From Cladophialophora immunda (Eukaryota; Ascomycota; Eurotiomycetes; Chaetothyriales; Herpotrichiellaceae): a DNA stretch of 64,000 nt. Positions within the stretch are counted from its first letter, which is position 1. Each line of letters opens with the position of its first letter. Below are positions 20,804 to 32,086 of this stretch, in pieces. Under the pieces are notes generated by a model, which worked only from the letters and a program-made list of their open reading frames with translations, searched no databases and was not told where the DNA came from. The position numbers and the translations under genes were made by a program. The stretch lies in assembly GCF_000835495.1 (NCBI RefSeq), contig NW_015622547.1, positions 3,782,001 through 3,846,000 of the forward strand, given 5' to 3'.

Positions 20804-22951
20804 CTACTCAATGACCACGGCGACATGCTCGTCCATGTACTTGTTGATGTCGCCCAGGAAGCATGCCGCAATGATACTCACTCCCCCAGCCGCGATGCTG
20901 GCCAGGTACACGTACCTGTAGCTCTCGGAGTAGGCCAGCTGGCCCGCGGCGACCACGATCTGGTAGGCCGTCTCGTTCGCGAGGCCCGGGATGGTCTTCA
21001 GGTCCTGGATCAAGCTGGCGCCGGTCAGGATGATGGCCTGCGTGATGTAGGTGGTGTTGGTGACGCCGACCTCGTACATGGCGGGCGCGATGTACTTGAC
21101 GGAATTGGTCGTGAACTTGGAGAGGAAGACGTTGTAGTAGGCGCAGTAGCCGACGGAGCCGCCGATGACGCGGATGGCCAGGGTCAAGGCGCTGACCGTG
21201 GCGATGAGGTCGTCCGGGCAGATGATGGTGGTGATGATCGAGGCCGGGACGACAATGCCACCGATGCCCAGGCCTCCAAGGACCAAAAGACCCCATAATT
21301 TATCCATGTTGTCCGGGGTTGCACAAGCCAGAGCACCGCTTCCTGCGAGAGATGTGGTCAGTATCAACACAGGCAGGAAGGGAAAACACTCGAAGAATAA
21401 TACCGGCAGTCATGAGAACGCAGGAGACGATCATGAGCTCCTTGTTTCGCCCGCGGAAGACGGACAGCAGCCAGAGCGTCACGCATGCCCCGACCATAAT
21501 AGCAATACCACCCGGAAGGACGCGCAAGCCCACGGCAGCAGGATCATGGCCATACACGTTGAAAGCCTGGGTTGGCCAGAACATGAGGTATGAGAAAAAG
21601 TTTGCTCCGGAAATGAAGGTGATGACCAGAGTGAGTCCGAGGATGCGAGGGTCCTGCTTGAGCCTTTTCGGAAACATGGGGTACTTTGCGCCGTAGGCCT
21701 CCCAAAAGATGAACAACACTATGAGGACAGCACCGAGGATCAGAGGAACGAGAACGTGGGGCGATCCCCACGAGTACTGCGCAAGTAAGTATACAGAGCT
21801 CGGTCGCAGAGGATCGGCCTACCTGATAACCACCCCATTGCATGCCGGCCATGAAGAGCACCATTCCAGATATGCTGAGAAACCCGCCGATATAGTCGAT
21901 TTCGCGGAGGACCTCCATCTTCGATTTGCCCTTGGAGTTGATCCGAGGCGGAGGGAAGTAGAACAATGCCGTGATGATGAGCCCGAGTCCATTCCATACG
22001 CAGATGATAATGCCGTTGTAGCGCCAACCGGCATGGGCTAGGTGTGTCAGCGAGCTCTATATTCGGGACAAGGGAAGCAAGTCTCCACGTACAAGCAATC
22101 ATCTGTGCATACAGTCCAGAGGGCAAGAAGGGTACGATGGTGAAGATCAGAACCGCGACGTAGGCACCACGCTTCCTGGTGGGAGCCATCTCAGAAGTCA
22201 CTGCCAACGCCGTGAGCTCGCTGATCCCAGCAGCTGCTCCCGCAATGGTTGTGCCGGCTGTGATAGTATTGTGTTAGGCGCCTCAACTCTCACAAAGATA
22301 CAATGCATGGAAGGAAAGCATACCGATAAACATGTTCATTGACTTTGCAGTCGTTGCAATGACGGTGCCCAGGACAAGCATTCCCGCACCGATCAAAGCC
22401 ACATAGCGTCGACCGAGAAGGTCCGAGAGGGAGCCAACGAAAGGACAAACGCCCGCGAGAGCAAGCAAATTCCCCAAAATCTGGTGGACGAGTAAGTGTA
22501 AATGCATCTCTCAGACCATCTTCGAGAACCTACAAACCAAATCCATCTATCCAGCCCGCCAATGTCTCCGTAGATGTAGGGAGGAATACTACCTGTGCGA
22601 TGGCAGTCAGGACTAACCCTCACAGACGATCAGGAGGATCCTACCATAGAGGTAGACGGGAATTTGGCTGCCAGTCCAGAGCAAGGCCATCGCAAGCAAA
22701 CTCATGAAACGTCTGAAGGTCATCTAGATTGGAACTCAGTACGCAATCACCTCCATAGAATCGTGCGCAAGAGGGAGAACATGACATACCTTTGGCTCGT
22801 GTTCATGGTCAAGGTCATCTCCATCGACCCGAAGACCAATGACCTTCTCGGCCTGGTCAAGTGATTCTTCATGATGGACCTGAGACTTTTCCGACGACGA
22901 AGGTGCCTCGACTGCTAGCTCTTCGGCTAGGCCAGTTGTTTTCTCCGCCAT
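20804..22951 (-). CDS. MFS efflux transporter, TRI12/siderophore-porter type (14 TM)
   Basis: A polytopic plasma-membrane exporter resembling the fungal TRI12 (trichothecene efflux pump) family. The ATG at 22951 opens a hydrophilic, Glu-rich N-terminus of 54 residues. After several short introns follow 'SLLAMALLWTGSQIPVYLYG' (TM1), 'IPPYIYGDIGGLDRWIWF', 'FVGSLSDLLGRRYVALIGAG' (motif A), 'SELTALAVTSEMAPTRKRG', 'MVLFMAGMQWGG', 'FISGANFFSYLMFWPTQAF' and 'VSALTLAIRVIGGSVGYCAY' (antiporter motif C region). The end is a hydrophilic C-terminus at 20804. There are at least seven exons, and the splice signals I checked are canonical. The last exon is distinctly GC-rich. The substrate is unknown; no toxin biosynthetic gene is in the window. 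It is divergent with the Zn2Cys6 gene at 23849. Confidence 0.87.
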
Positions 22952-23848
22952 GATGGAGCAACGGTGTAGATGGGCACGGTGGTAGTGAACGTGAAGTTTT
23001 CGAAGCTGGCGCCGCAGATAGGTGTAGATTTCGATAGACAGGTTATCGCATTACCCTGGCGTTGCATTATAGATATGTGAAGAGCGCATATAGAGGCTAC
23101 CTCGGTATGCTGCCTCGGTTGGGCTGTTCTGTGGATGCTGTGGAGAGCGAGATGCGAGATGGACGAGGATTGCTGCGTTAGGGGTTGAATGCGGAAAGAG
23201 TTTCGCTGTAGCTAGTATGTTTGTCGGCCATGATTTGTCGACTGTGCTACAGGCGAAGGAAAATGTTCCACCATGTACGAAGTATTCTGGGGACATCGCG
23301 GGATAGTCTCCTGTTCGGCCAGGGATAGGCGCGTTAATGTGGCGAAGAGGCGGCATTGGGAGGCCATTGTGCCCACAATGGTGGATCCCTTCTCCTCCGA
23401 GGCCTGCATTGAGTGAAGGGCTGAGCAGTTGTGCAGAATAGCTGGTCAATAGGTACCAAGTAGAGGTAGAGGTAGAGGTTGAGGTGTTGGCAGGGGATCC
23501 CTGTGACATTGGGTGTGTACACAAGGCTGGGCGCAGGACGACCTGCTCTGAACGTTCACATTCTCCCACCAAAACCTAATCACCACCGAGACCACGCTTG
23601 GCCTCTATGGCCTTCACAAGCATCTCCTCCTCCGCACCAAAAGCCTCCTTCATCCTCCTCTCCCTCGTTCGTCCCGCCTTCTACTTGGCGCTTTGCGGGC
23701 CTCTCCCCCGCAATCTCCCGCCAATGGACAAAGATCCGAGGTCCCTCTCCTCCTCCACTCAGACATAAGGCGGAGACTCCTGCAAAAGCGATGGCCCCCT
23801 TGCAGAGGTGGACGTCCACCAACTTTGCTCAGCACAGGAGGAGGCGCC
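22952..23848. promoter_or_regulatory. divergent promoter, TRI12-type MFS | Zn2Cys6 gene
   Basis: An 897 bp shared upstream region. CTCGGT occurs twice 13 bp apart (23101-23106 and 23114-23119), and a TAGAGG hexamer repeat lies at about 23459-23484. The 23580-23840 stretch is C/T-rich on the plus strand, as is common just upstream of fungal start sites. Confidence 0.45.
23459..23484. repeat. hexanucleotide repeat (TAGAGG)n
   Basis: About four copies, the last one degenerate, in the divergent promoter. Confidence 0.7.
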
Positions 23849-26065
23849 ATGGATACACAGCCGCCACGCAAGAGGAAGCGCTCAGCCATCGCGTGCACGC
23901 GTTGTCATGATCGAAAGGTCCGGTGTTCGCTGGCCTTCCAGGGCATCCCATGTGCAAACTGTGCTCAGGATGGCACCACTTGCAAGGTCTATGGCCAGCA
24001 GCATGCTGCGTCCGTGTCCTTGCCTTCCCCTGGTCATCAGTTAGGCCACTCATCGCGTTCGATTGAATACAACACTCGGCCAGATCCAGCGATCCAGCCT
24101 TCATCGAAGCCAGTTTACCCTCTCACGCCGTCTCCAGCATCTATACCCATTGCCGAGGTAACGCACCAAGGGTCGGATACCGTTGAAATCACCCGGGATC
24201 GCGTAAACGTGGAGAAGAGTCCTGCCCGTGTCGCCTCCCCAGACTGTCAAAGGGGGCCAGAAGCATCAAGCGAGATCGCAACTGGCACTCAGCAAACTCC
24301 CACCACTGTTTCCGATTCGCTATCTGACAAGCCTCGTGGGCCTGAGCAGTCACGGGACATCCTGGTGCCTTATTATGCCGGTATATTTTCAAGCCCTCTG
24401 GTGAGACCCAACAGGACTGACTTCTTCTCTTAGGAGAGGCTGAGGGACTCGAATTTGTGTTCGATATCTGCTCGCCAAATCGATCGGTGAAAGGAGCCCC
24501 TTATATCATCAGCCGCAACATCCTCAAGCGACAGCATTTCAAACCAGAGATAACCCCTGGCTCCAGGCCCCTGTTTCCGCCTCCTGTCTGCGCGCGGCTC
24601 CTTCGCTGCTTCTTCAGCTACGTCTACCCTGTCTTGCCTGTCGTCAATGCAGGGGAATTTATTACGAAGTACTCCGATGACCCCAACAGTGTCAGCTGTC
24701 TGTTACTGTGGTCAGTGTTTTTTGCTGCAGCCATCTACATTGATGCAGACGCCCTCAAAGCTATAGGGTTCCAATCTCGTAAGGTCTTGAAGCAATTTTG
24801 CTATCAGAATGCTAAGGTCAGATGATTCCTCGTACTGATATACACCCCGAGCTAACAACATCTAGAGAACATACGATGCACAGCTCGAGACCGACAAATC
24901 CGCTATCATTGCGTCAGTTCTGCTTCTGGGGTACTGGTACGTCGATCTGGAAGACCTGGACGGAGCCTGCTATTGGATTGGCTCGGCAATCCACCTATGC
25001 TTTGGTATTGGGCTCCATCGTGAACCCAGCTATTCTCGGCTTCAACGATGTCCTTTCACTCAATCACAAATAGCACTCTGGAGGCGGTTGTGGTGGTGCA
25101 GCTACTACCGCGATGCCTGGCTCTCGTTGGGTACTGGAAGGCCGATGCGCGTCCACCTGGATGACTGCGATCTACAACTGCCAACAGTGCACGATGTCGT
25201 GGATGATTTTAAAGACTTATCGCCGGAACTGTGCGAAGCATTCCAGCCCCTCGATCTTGAAGGGTTGGCGGAACTCTGGATTAAAATACTCCGGCTGTCA
25301 ATCAAGCTGGAAGATGCTATGGTGCTACATTACCGCCCGAGAAGGCCGCCACTATCTTTGTCTCAATTAGAAACCGACTATGCAGACATATCACATCTTC
25401 TTGACAGCCTTCCCGTGGACATCGAAAACCGGTCCCGAACCCTGACGCTTCACATGTACCATTTCAAATGCTACTGTCAAGCGGTCATCATCCTTCTTCA
25501 TCGGTCCTACATTCTTTCGACGCCTGTACACCTGTCACCAGCCGAAAGAAACAGTCTCCAAGCAGCCGCGACCCAGAGATCCAAGACCGCTGCAGCCGAT
25601 TCCACGAGCACTCTCAACAGACTAATCGCGCAGGACATGATTGAAACCTCGCCTACAATGCTAGTGACTGCTATGATGGTCGCAATGCAAATTCATTTAT
25701 TCGAGCTTGCTCGGTCCGATGGCCTCATCCGTCAGCATGCTGGGCACAATTTGAACCTGCACCTGATGGTTCTCTCGCATCTCAACAAGACGTTTTGGAG
25801 CGCAGACATGCATCGCAACCTCTTTACCGAAGTCCTGAAGGCGCTGAACGCCGGGAGAACAGGAGACGCGAAGCAATATGCAGGCTACGCGGCGGGCCTG
25901 CAAGATCCGGCTGCGCAAGCAAGCACACCTCACCTTCGTGACGATCAGGCGAATCCCATGAACACGGTTCTCGACACCTGCGGACTGAGCGGAACTGCCT
26001 TTGACGAATTCTTTGCGTCATTTGGCCCCTTTGACAATTTCCAATTTCTGTTTGACGAAGGGTAA
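23849..26065 (+). CDS. Zn2Cys6 transcription factor, CTF1-like
   Basis: Nuclear regulator with exons 23849-24380, 24434-24816 and 24866-26065, joined in phase to give 704 residues. The cluster near residue 13 reads CTRCHDRKVRC, then PCANC and a final Cys, the same long-loop style as the gene at 11477. A Ser/Pro/Thr-rich linker follows, then the fungal middle homology region with 'FFSYVYPVLPVVNAGEF', 'WIGSAIHLCFGIGLHRE' and 'LWWCSYYRDAWLSLGTGRP', which is typical of the cutinase/fatty-acid regulator (CTF1, FarA/FarB) group. The upstream in-frame ATG at 23693 would add 52 low-complexity residues; 23849 is the better start. It is divergent with the TRI12-type exporter, its probable target. Confidence 0.9.
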
Positions 26066-26840
26066 GCCTCGCATGCTCTTGAAACGTGCCGGGTCTAACC
26101 CGCGGTCATCTGCTGGTCTAACGCTGAAGGTAGGAGATTGGATTATAACCACAATCCGGATATTAGCCTCGTATGAGCCTTGAAGTCGAATACCTCGAGC
26201 ACGAACTTTATGCATGAATGATCGGCAGTAGAAGGACTCGAATACACGTTGATTTCCCGATGCGCCATAGACCTGGAGGGCACTCGTGGTTCAATGAAAA
26301 GTGGGTGTGTCGGCGTTGGAATGAAAGTCGTGTGGCGAAGGGTGAAGGTGCAAGGCTGAGGCACAGCCACAATGCAGACAGACAGAGAAGCAAAGGCAGC
26401 AAGGATATAGACGCTCAGCCAAGGAATGCCATCTCTATCAGACTGTATCTTTCTCTCACATAAATAGGCCCTTGCAGCCTCTGCGGCGGCGTATGTCGTC
26501 GGTGAGCCATTGAAGCCGAGAATGTGGAGTTTGTATATAACAAGCCGGTCCCTTTGCCAGCAACGACACAATGACCTCGGCCTCTTGGACAGCTTTTCAA
26601 TCTATTTTGATTTTATCGTCATGAACAACACGGTATCTGGGCACACAGTCCCCCATCGCAATGCAAATCCGGAACCTCAGATCAAGCCCCTCGACGCCGA
26701 CAAGCTTGTGGTTCCCGACTATAGCTGTGTCCGACCTTTTGATATCTGGCCAAAAGTTGGAACACCAGAACTCCTCCCTACCACCCACCACCCCAGCCTT
26801 GAAAGCATTCTCAATCTCGTCGTCATCATCATCATTATCA
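26066..26840. other. convergent spacer
   Basis: Spacer between the converging Zn2Cys6 gene and the metacaspase. An ATC-rich run lies at about 26818-26845, touching the metacaspase stop. No supported gene. Confidence 0.55.
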
Positions 26841-28575
26841 TCATATGCGGAACGGATTGTTCAAGTCAAACTGGTAACCGCACGACAGCTGGGGCACCTG
26901 GGAGTAATGCTGCTGCAGGAGGGCTCTGGTGTTTTGCAAGATCTGGAAAAAGGCCCCAGGTGGAGCGAGCCCTGTCGTTAGCACTAGCACTGGCACTGGG
27001 CACTGGGGCGCTGGAAAGGATATATAGCTACCACCGCTAGGTAAATCGAGCGGCATCGGAGAGAAAATAGGGTAAAAGGCCACCGTACCTGGACGTATGA
27101 AATGTTCCAGTAGACATCTGTCTTCATGGTCTCGAGAAACGCCCATGACATGGCTCCTAAAGTCCCCGGCCGACATCAAAGCCGTGGGTCAGTAAACCGC
27201 TCCCTAAAGGGGGAATGACCGGAAAACAAAGGCCAGGCCTGGGAGATCATTCTGGCTGGCTTGGGAAAAGGTGGGTAAGGGGAGAGAACATACCGACATG
27301 TCGGCCGTTGATGAAAGCGTCCGCGGAGGTCTGCTCGTCCTTGCAGCCCGAGAACATGAAGACCGACTTGTTCTCGGGCCCCCAGTCGTCCTCGAACTCG
27401 CCCACGCCGTGCAGACCCTCCTCGTAGTCGCCGTCGTACTGGTGCTTGAGGCTGCGGAAGAACGAGGTCGCCCCGGCGAGAAGGTGGCGCGCCTCGCCCG
27501 AGCCGTCGAAGGCGAAGTCGCCGCGGATGAGGTGCGATGCCTGCGGAGAAAAAACCATGCCCTTCGTCAGCGGATCGTCGCTCTCACTTGCCCAAAGCTG
27601 CAGTCCTCGGCGCGAGATGGTCCCTGTGAGGCACTTTTGCGTCAAGAAGGGGTGCTGTTTTTGTCACATGAGACAGATAGACATTGCAGCCCCCAGCGAT
27701 GGATATGCCCGACTCTCATGCTTTGATGTTTCTCTGGTCGGTAACTCACACCGAAGATGCCGATGGGTGGTGACCGGGGGGACGGCGCAACTGTGTACTC
27801 ACCTCGCCAATCAATTCGGCGCCAGCTCTCAGGTTGTCCATGAGGTTGACATTGCCGTCATTATCGGTCCCTGCATTGGCGTGGTATCAGCAGAGGAATA
27901 GAAGCCACCAGACCCGAATCCCCCTAATGCTGATAGGAAAATAGGGCACTTTCTCGTTCTGGAGATTTCGATAGTGATAAGAACGGCGAGACTTACGGTA
28001 TACGAAGGGCAACTCCACCGCGGAACCACTGGCGCCCCCAAATTAGTAATTCTGATATCTCACGGGGGGCACGGGGGCCTATGAAGGAGGGGGAAGTAAG
28101 TAGATCTCCGGGCTTCTCACCTATGGCAGCAGTCGAACAGGATAAACAGCGTACTGTTCGGCGGCAGGGCGCTGATCAGGGCACGGTGCAGGGTCGAGCT
28201 ATCGATCTGGCCCGTCCTCTCGAAGTCGACGGGGACGATGGTATCCGCGAAGCCACTCGTATGGGATCCGTCCTCGTCCGGCACCTGACCGCCGTGGCCC
28301 GAGTAGTGCAAGAAACACATACTCCCGGGCTCACTGACCAGCCACTGCATCGCGGCGAGGATGTTGTGCGCAGTGGGAAAGTAGGGCCCGCGGGGGTCGT
28401 TCATGTCGGTGAGGACGACCATGCTGGCAGGGTGGTTGGAGAAGCCCCGCGACGCCAGGAACTCGGCCATGTTGTTGACATCGTCGACGCAGCCCTGCAG
28501 CTGGTGCTGCGAGCCCATGTAGTTGATGCCGATGAGCAAGGCTTTCCGGCGGCCCATCCTCTCGTTTCCAGACAA
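26841..28575 (-). CDS. metacaspase (peptidase C14), short N-terminus
   Basis: Arg/Lys-specific cysteine protease of the type I metacaspase family, acting in cell death, proteostasis and ageing. Six exons join in phase: 28575-28121, 28028-27997, 27870-27803, 27540-27294, 27156-27089 and 26942-26841, giving 323 residues. 'GRRKALLIGINYMGS' opens the p20 domain. The catalytic His is in 'LHYSGHGGQVPDEDG'. The catalytic Cys is in 'LFDCCHSGSAVELPFVYR', a block split by the first intron. The p10 end has 'MFSGCKDEQTSAD', 'GAMSWAFLETM' and 'QLSCGYQFDLN'. Most fungal metacaspases carry a Pro/Gln/Tyr-rich prodomain of 60-150 residues; here only six residues precede the domain. A separate 5' exon could be missed, but none is visible in the next several hundred bases. 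Confidence 0.92.
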
Positions 28576-29317
28576 AGGAGATGGATGAGCATGCGACAGC
28601 CTCGAATGACCGGGGGGGCTTTAAATCCCACAAAGCCCATGGGCCATTGCAAGGCGCAAGAATAGAAACAAACACACGGGGCCACGGCTCTGGGAAATGG
28701 TTGGGCCGCGCTCAGCTCGCAATAATCAACGCCTGAACGAGTTGATTCGACGCAATTAGCCGAACCACGAACAACGCTGACTCGGCGCAGCCGGGAAAAC
28801 CTTGACTGGTGCGGCTGACTGATTCATCATGTGAGACCTGAGGCTTTATCCTTTCTGGTCGGGATAGAAGCGTGAATGCCTTCAGAAGGGGAGAATGGTC
28901 GCTCTCAAAGGCTCACGGTCAGGAAGGATGAGGTTGGGTCCTCAGCCTTGTTATAGGTGACGACACGAGGCTGGACCAGAAACGGAGCTGAACAAGGACA
29001 CAACGGAATCTGAATATGAGTCCTGGAAAACGAATTCGAATTCTGGAATTCTTGTTGCCACTAACAGTAGGAAAGATTCTACCATAATTCCCACTTTTGC
29101 CTGTCCCCCGTCCGCCATGCCTAAAGTGCAGACAGTAGAACCAGACCCCCCAAATATACAGACCAGAAATTCCCCGTATTTAAAATACCAATTCGTCCTC
29201 GGATAATAACATCCTTCCTAAAGGGAATATCAAACAGCAGGCCTTCCAGCAGCGCACTCATGACCTCGTAACACATAAAACACACAGGCGACAGATTCCC
29301 ATACCCTCGCGCGGGGT
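28576..29317. other. intergenic, upstream of metacaspase
   Basis: No coding signal. The minus-strand stretch just above the metacaspase ATG lacks a Pro/Gln-rich frame that could supply a prodomain. GAATTC-type repeats near 29030-29050 look trivial. Confidence 0.5.
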
Positions 29318-31515
29318 CTATACACTGAACCATTCGCAAATACAATTCGATCCCAGCTGCTCCACCGAGTTGGGTGACCGTCGGGGCATCACCATCCTCT
29401 TGCTGGGACCGGAAGTAGGGGCGCTGTAGTCGCTCTCCTCGATGCAAATGGTCGGCACATTGGGTATGGGCATGATTTGCCAGTTGTTGAGGACTTGCAT
29501 CTGCTGGCAATACGGTTGCACATTGTTGTCAGGTTTCCGCTTCTCCACCATCTTGACGAGTTTGGGGAAGTCGGGTGATCCAACCGTGGCTTGACGTTTG
29601 ACTTTGGTGCCGGGCCAGTAGTCGTCATCGTCAGTCGGTTCACTTGGGTATGGCGTGGTGGCTGATGCGGGCGTAGTCGTCGGTCCAGTCCCGTATCCAG
29701 GGCCACTATATGACGCACTGAGAGGACCGGCGCTGGTGGGCCTGCTGGATGCAGACGTTATCGTAGAGCTACTGCTATACGTCTCGTAGGCGTCGTCCAT
29801 GTTTTGATCCAAAAAGACCCAGAATTCGCTGACGGAAGAGTTCCAGAAACAGTACCAGGGCTTGTCTCCAACACTGAGATAGTTGACCCCCCAGTAGCCC
29901 CCCATGCCTCTTTCGGCCAACTCTGGGCCAGAGACGGAGCGTTTCATCGACCCAGGTTCAGGAGAGAGTTGATCAGCAGGAACTAGAACCGCAAGTCAGT
30001 GATTGGTTGCTCAAGGGCATGAGAAGAACGCACCAATGATCAGCTTGTCGAAAAGTACACTGAAAAAAAGGGCGACACCGAGTTGATCGTCTTCCTTGTC
30101 CATGTATGGTTGCAGCCCGAATGATGTCCCGTTGAAATCGGGAGGTTGTGGTCCGTACTTAAACAGTTGAGGTCGCACGGAGTAGTCGTCAAACACTACC
30201 GAAAAATTCGGACCATTTGAGAAGAAGTTGATCCCAAGCAGGGCGAAGTCTAGACATTCCCATGTATGAGAGTACTCATCGTCGACTACGCACGAATCGA
30301 TCTCCTGCGTCTGATTGAGGGGGATTGTATAGTGACCCGTTGGACATGACGGAGTCGACGGACCAGTTTGAGCGGGGTCAGCGTCAAGCCAAACGGTCGT
30401 AGTCGCTGCGCTGTTGAACAATTAGAGATATTCGCATAGGCGTTTGTTTGTTCAACTTACACTTCGGCTTGGTGTGTTCCATGTTGATTTCCTACAACCC
30501 CACCAATGACTCCACCAATTACCGCTGCCAGTACGACGATTGCAACGACAATCACCACTGTCCAGATCGGTAATCCACAGCATGTCCTTCTCCGTCGTTT
30601 TTCGCTTAGCCCTTCTTTCCTCGCGACTTCATCTTGAGATGGCCCCGAGCCGACGGCCGTCAATTCAACATCTGATCCAGACCCCGCAGGAGGCTGAATG
30701 GTGGAAGCAGGACCCGATTCTTCGGTGATGGTCGATGTCTGCGGGTCTATTCGAGCCATGTCTCCCTTCGCGATGACGTTGTCCGCATATCGGCTGTAGG
30801 GCGGTAATTGCTCGATGTGGCCATCGCTACCAACAATGTCGCCCAATTCATTACTGGAAGATGATGTCTCGGGCGGATATGATTGACCCAGTCCAGGAAA
30901 CCCCAATGCGATATGGGTGTCCGAACTATCATCATCCTCAGGGACTGTGTTTTGAGGATACATAGAGTACGGGTGCTCGGGACCGCCTTGTGGGACAAAG
31001 GGTAGTTCTAGGGGCCGAATGGTCGAATCGCTGATAACACTAGACGCTCTTGTAACTTGGGGATATAGCCCATAGGGCTGACTTGGAGCCGTTGGTCCTC
31101 TGTAAGGACTCTGGGCTCGTGGGATGGAGAATCGAGAGGAGGTGCTGAGGGTTCTTCGAGTGTCTGCGATGGAACGGGACGATGTTGATACGGCTCGGTG
31201 GGGGTAGGCGGAGGATTCGGCTGGAAGGGTTCTTTTGGACATGGAAAGTCTATTTAAGCCAATTGTGTTTCCAGAAAGCCCAGGAGGGATATATTCACGC
31301 GGATTGTTGTTTGTGTCATTGCGCTGGTCGAGGTTCAGCTCTTCCGGTCGGCTGTCAATCGAGTCCGTGGGACTGGAAGCGCCTATTGAATCTGCAGGGT
31401 CGACGGCATAATCGTCACTGAAAACATTGGGGTTGGAGGTGTCTATCGATGACCTTCGCGGCGTGATGCCACCGTCCATCGATGTCGATCGTCTTGAAGG
31501 AGGTCGTCGCGCCAT
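29318..31515 (-). CDS. large single-pass membrane protein of unknown function
   Basis: Three exons (31515-30461, 30410-30034, 29982-29318) join in phase to give 698 residues. Residues 1-320 are Ser/Pro/Asp-rich and disordered, with basic RRPPSRRS-like phosphorylation-prone patches at the very start. A cluster of Arg and two Cys ('KRRRRTCCG') precedes one transmembrane segment ('IWTVVIVVAIVVLAAVIGGV', about residues 322-345). The rest is a probable outside or lumenal domain of about 345 residues with Cys pairs, N-glycosylation sites and a Ser/Thr/Pro-rich linker, ending in a Cys-x-Cys-Glu-Trp. It resembles conserved Pezizomycotina membrane proteins now given a DUF (DUF7820 comes to mind, unverified). 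No catalytic motif seen. Its start is 571 bp from the divergent gene at 32087. Confidence 0.82.
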
Positions 31516-32086
31516 GGGCGCTGCGCCACCCTTTTAGGAGGCCGGCTCCGGACACGCGAAGACAGACCGTTGAGGAGACGAGGAAATCGGCGGACAATTG
31601 GGGGGTACTACAGATGGAGGTTCGACGTGGGAAGGAACGTATCGGAGGGAGGGAGGCGGGTGAGTTGAGGGCGGTGGATGTTGAACTTGTCGGATGAGCA
31701 TGAATTGTGAGAGCGGAACAAGAGCAGCCGTCAAAGGTAGGAACAGGAGGTCTCATTAGACTCAGTCTGCACTTGCCGTGCCCATTCCACTCTGGTCTTG
31801 GCCGTCGGCCAATAGCGTGCTAGTTGGTCTTAGTCGCCTTGGCAATCCCATCGATCATGCTCGCTTTGAGACAAGGCGGCATCAGGCCTTCTCGCATAAA
31901 TAATTCTATCTGCATGGCTGACTTTACGACCGTCACCCGGCATTCATCGGTGTCGATCCCTATTGTTCTTCTCAGATCCTGTAATCGTTTAACCGGGAGA
32001 CTGCGGGAATATTGCCAGCGTTGCACCTCGTTGTGCGTCAGGGACTAATCGTATGGGGCATTTCTGGCCGTGAAGTCTCCTACACT
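31516..32086. promoter_or_regulatory. divergent promoter
   Basis: A 571 bp region between the membrane-protein gene (minus) and the 32087 gene (plus). Short ORFs here are shadows or chance. No recognised motif. Confidence 0.45.

Noticed and set aside
8935..26065. Classical secondary-metabolite cluster
   Set aside because: Transporters and regulators are present but there is no PKS, NRPS, terpene cyclase, P450 or methyltransferase.
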